31,186 bases of DNA. Source: Gonium pectorale (lineage: Eukaryota > Chlorophyta > Chlorophyceae > Chlamydomonadales > Volvocaceae). The stretch is taken from positions 145,398 to 176,583 of the forward strand of contig LSYV01000021.1 in assembly GCA_001584585.1 (NCBI GenBank), given 5' to 3'. Made by a program: the position numbers and the translations under genes. Below, in pieces: positions 29,101 to 31,186 of this stretch. How positions within the stretch are numbered: position 1 is the first letter of the stretch; each line of letters opens with the position of its first letter. A model generated the notes under the pieces. It was not told where the DNA came from. It saw only the letters and a program-made list of their open reading frames with translations, and searched no databases.

Positions 29101-31140
29101 GTGGGGCCCACGAGGGGGCTGCAAGCCAAGAGAACCGCTGCGCAATGACGTTATCGGGGATGGCGGGCGCCCCGCCGTCGCTATCGTCAAGATCGGTACC
29201 TTGATGCAGGTCTTGCCGCGCCAAAGGCATCCTTGTACACTTGTGAAGGTGGTAGCGGGCCCGTAGTCGCCTGATCTGGGGCGGAACGTTCGAGCGCGCG
29301 CGCCTGCCCGTGGTGCGTACCGAGCGGTCCTTGATTGCGCCCTTGCTGTTCCGGCCTGCCAACCTTCCTGGCTGCAGCTGAACAAGGACCTGGCGCGGCA
29401 GGCGCTGGAGGCCTGCCTGCAGGCCGGCACGCTGCGGCCAGTGCCGCGCCCGGGGCCGGGGTTCCCGCCGCGCTACATTGTGGTCGCGGAGGCGGCAGCA
29501 AAAGCTGAGGTGGAAGCGGAAGCGCAAGCTGAAGAGGCAGAGGCGCAGGCGGAGACGGAGGTGGAGGCGCAGACGGGCGTGGCCGCGGTGCCGCAAAAGA
29601 AAAAGAAGAAGGTGGGGGTCCGCGGGGGTCTGACCTGGATTGACCCAGGCAAACATCACAGCGACCGCGCTGAATGGGTACCCTTTCCTGCGAGTTTGTG
29701 CGCGGGTGGTGCGGCGGGCTCGCTGTGCCACTAGAATGTTGGCCATGCGGTGCAATACACCGGGCGTGTGTGGGCTGTTGCGCGGTTCATGCCCGCAGTG
29801 TGGGCCAGAAGCTTAGGACGTGCGACGTGAAGCCCAGTAGTAGCGCTAGTGCTATCGTGTCGGTCGCCCTCATATCAAGCCCGCAGCAATCACCCGTGCG
29901 GTCCGCTGATAAGACATTCGTTCGCGACGGCGTCACAGGACGGCTTCCCCGGCAGCCTCTATCGCTACCTGGCCAAGGAGAAGCGGCGCCAGCAGCGGAA
30001 AGCCAGTGAGGCGCCGCCAGCGGACCGAGCCGGGGCAGCAGATGCCGGGGCCCAGGCCGAGACAGCTGCTGGCGGCGATGGCGCAGCAGCCAATGGCGGC
30101 GGCCCCTCCGCCGACGCCGGCATCCGTCGCGAGGCCGCGGAAGTCCCGCCGGCGCTGCTGGCAGTGCTACAGCAGCTGGCGCAGCAGTGCGCGGCGAGCC
30201 TGGTGGAGGCGGGCGGGGTGCTGCACGAGGACGTGCGCTGCCTGGCGCTGGGCCTGGCGCCGCCGCTGCGCAAGCTACTGGCGGTGGACTACCTGCCGCA
30301 CATGGTGGCGGCGCTGGAGGCGCGGGGTCTCCTGACGCGGGTCCACTGCCCGCAGTCGCGCGGCAGGTGGGCGCGGGCGCGGGCGAGTGGGGCAGATAGA
30401 GGTGGAGTGAGGGATTTAGTGAAAAGGCCATGGTGGCGCGCCATTCGCAGTCGGCAGGGGCAGACGGTACGGAGCGGCGTACCGTATGAACATTCTTTGG
30501 GTGCTGGGGGGGTGAGGGTATCCAGAGAGGTGCGTGCCCGGTTGCCGCCCGCACGAGCCGCTCCCCGGGAGCTGCCGCCGCTGCAAGAAGCCGCCCCCGC
30601 CGGTTGCCGCAGTCCCAGCGTCGCCTCAGCTGCCTGACTCCCCGCCCGATCCTGCGTCCACCGCTCAGGCTGGTGGTGTCACAGCTGCCCCACCCGGCGC
30701 ACGTCAGCGAGGCGCTCCGCTCCCTGGTGGCGGGCGAGCCCTACCTGGAGGGCAGCTTTGGCCCCGCAGTGGAGCGGAAATGGGCGGGCAGCGGCACGCA
30801 GGCTGGTGGGGAGCGACGTGACGGGGAGCAGGGCGGCGGCGCGGGCCGCGGCCAAGGAGACTGCGGCCCGGTAGAGAGTGGTGGCGACGGCGGCGGCGAC
30901 GGCGCTGGGCAGGAGGGCGGCGCTGCCGCCGGCCAGTCCGCGAAGCGAGCGCCCCAACCGGGGGCTGTGGCGGGCAAGGCGGCGGCGACGACGGAGAACG
31001 GGAGCGCGGCGCAGCAGCAGGCGGCATCAGCCGCCGCCGCCACCGCCGCTGCAGCCGCCGCCGCCGCTACCCCCGGCGCCGGTGCGGGGGGCACCGGACC
31101 AGGCTGGCAGTGGCGGCGGCGACATCGGCGGCGCCGCTGA
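26107..31140 (+). CDS. Large FCP1/NIF-type HAD-fold protein, seven exons
   Basis: Exons: 26107-26230, 26481-27362, 27786-27892, 28282-29100, 29378-29611, 29939-30366, 30669-31140, giving 1,021 residues. The first 370 residues form an FCP1-homology (NLI-interacting factor, HAD) domain: motif I FDLNGVLVEES (Asp39, with Asn41 where phosphatases have the second Asp), motif II LYTSA (100-104), motif III VKPL (Lys311), motif IV LLLDNERRK (Asp327, then Asn328), then NMLVLPTWE. A 150-residue Ala/Gly-rich insert separates motifs II and III. Exon 4 begins with a Gln/Glu/Arg-rich coiled-coil-like stretch. Exon 5 has an Ala/Glu-rich run followed by five lysines, resembling a nuclear localisation signal. 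Two C-terminal stretches (about 617-680 and 790-885) look like winged-helix modules. The asparagine in motif I occurs in some plant members and could reduce catalysis. The last 100 residues are low-complexity, and the stop at 31,138-31,140 follows an Arg-rich tail, so a further splice and continuation beyond the window is possible. The physiological role is unknown. Confidence 0.75.
28421..28470 (+). repeat. GAGCGGCAG-type in-frame repeat
   Basis: Successive GAGCGGCAG and related units encode an alternating Glu-Arg-Gln and Arg-Arg-Glu segment, the core of the charged helix in exon 4 of the HAD-fold gene. The unit length keeps frame. Confidence 0.6.
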
Positions 31141-31186
31141 GCCCAGCAGTGCCGCCGCTGGCGCTGGTGCCGGCACCGGCACGCAC

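Overview
The window looks like nuclear DNA of a green alga close to Chlamydomonas or Volvox. The evidence is very GC-rich coding sequence with G/C-ending codons, many short GT-AG introns cutting every gene, long alanine/glycine-rich insertions inside conserved domains, long G+T-rich stretches after stop codons, and the TGTAA-type polyadenylation signal used by these algae. The genus is an inference from style; no species marker is present.

Layout. Positions 1-8,300 are gene-poor. They hold an open frame running in from the left edge and a patchwork of degenerate repeats: a four-copy dispersed core, a longer inverted pair, a direct repeat pair, and an inverted-repeat element with seven copies of a 16-bp palindrome at about 6,455-7,125. 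From 8,411 to 12,985 (+) lies a nine-exon Ser/Thr protein kinase of 845 residues, followed by a roughly 1.9-kb 3' UTR ending near a TGTAA at 14,845. From 25,443 down to 15,602 (-) lies a nine-exon gene for plastid ATP phosphoribosyltransferase (HISG, 442 residues), the first enzyme of histidine synthesis. Its fifth intron is 3.8 kb and contains, on the opposite strand, a complete two-exon PP2C phosphatase (17,971-19,171, 362 residues) resembling the PPM1G branch. From 26,107 (+) to the right edge runs a seven-exon gene for a large FCP1/NIF-type HAD-fold protein whose second motif-I aspartate is replaced by asparagine.

The genes do not form a pathway. HISG makes phosphoribosyl-ATP in the plastid, while the kinase and PP2C are separate signalling enzymes. 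The arrangement is the main interest: kinase and HISG converge at about 14.87 kb, HISG and the HAD gene diverge from a 663-bp AT-richer spacer, and the PP2C is nested antisense within HISG, inside an intron that splits the PRPP-binding motif.

Exon boundaries were placed by hand from GT/AG sites, reading frame and family conservation. All junctions given keep frame. No transcript data were available.
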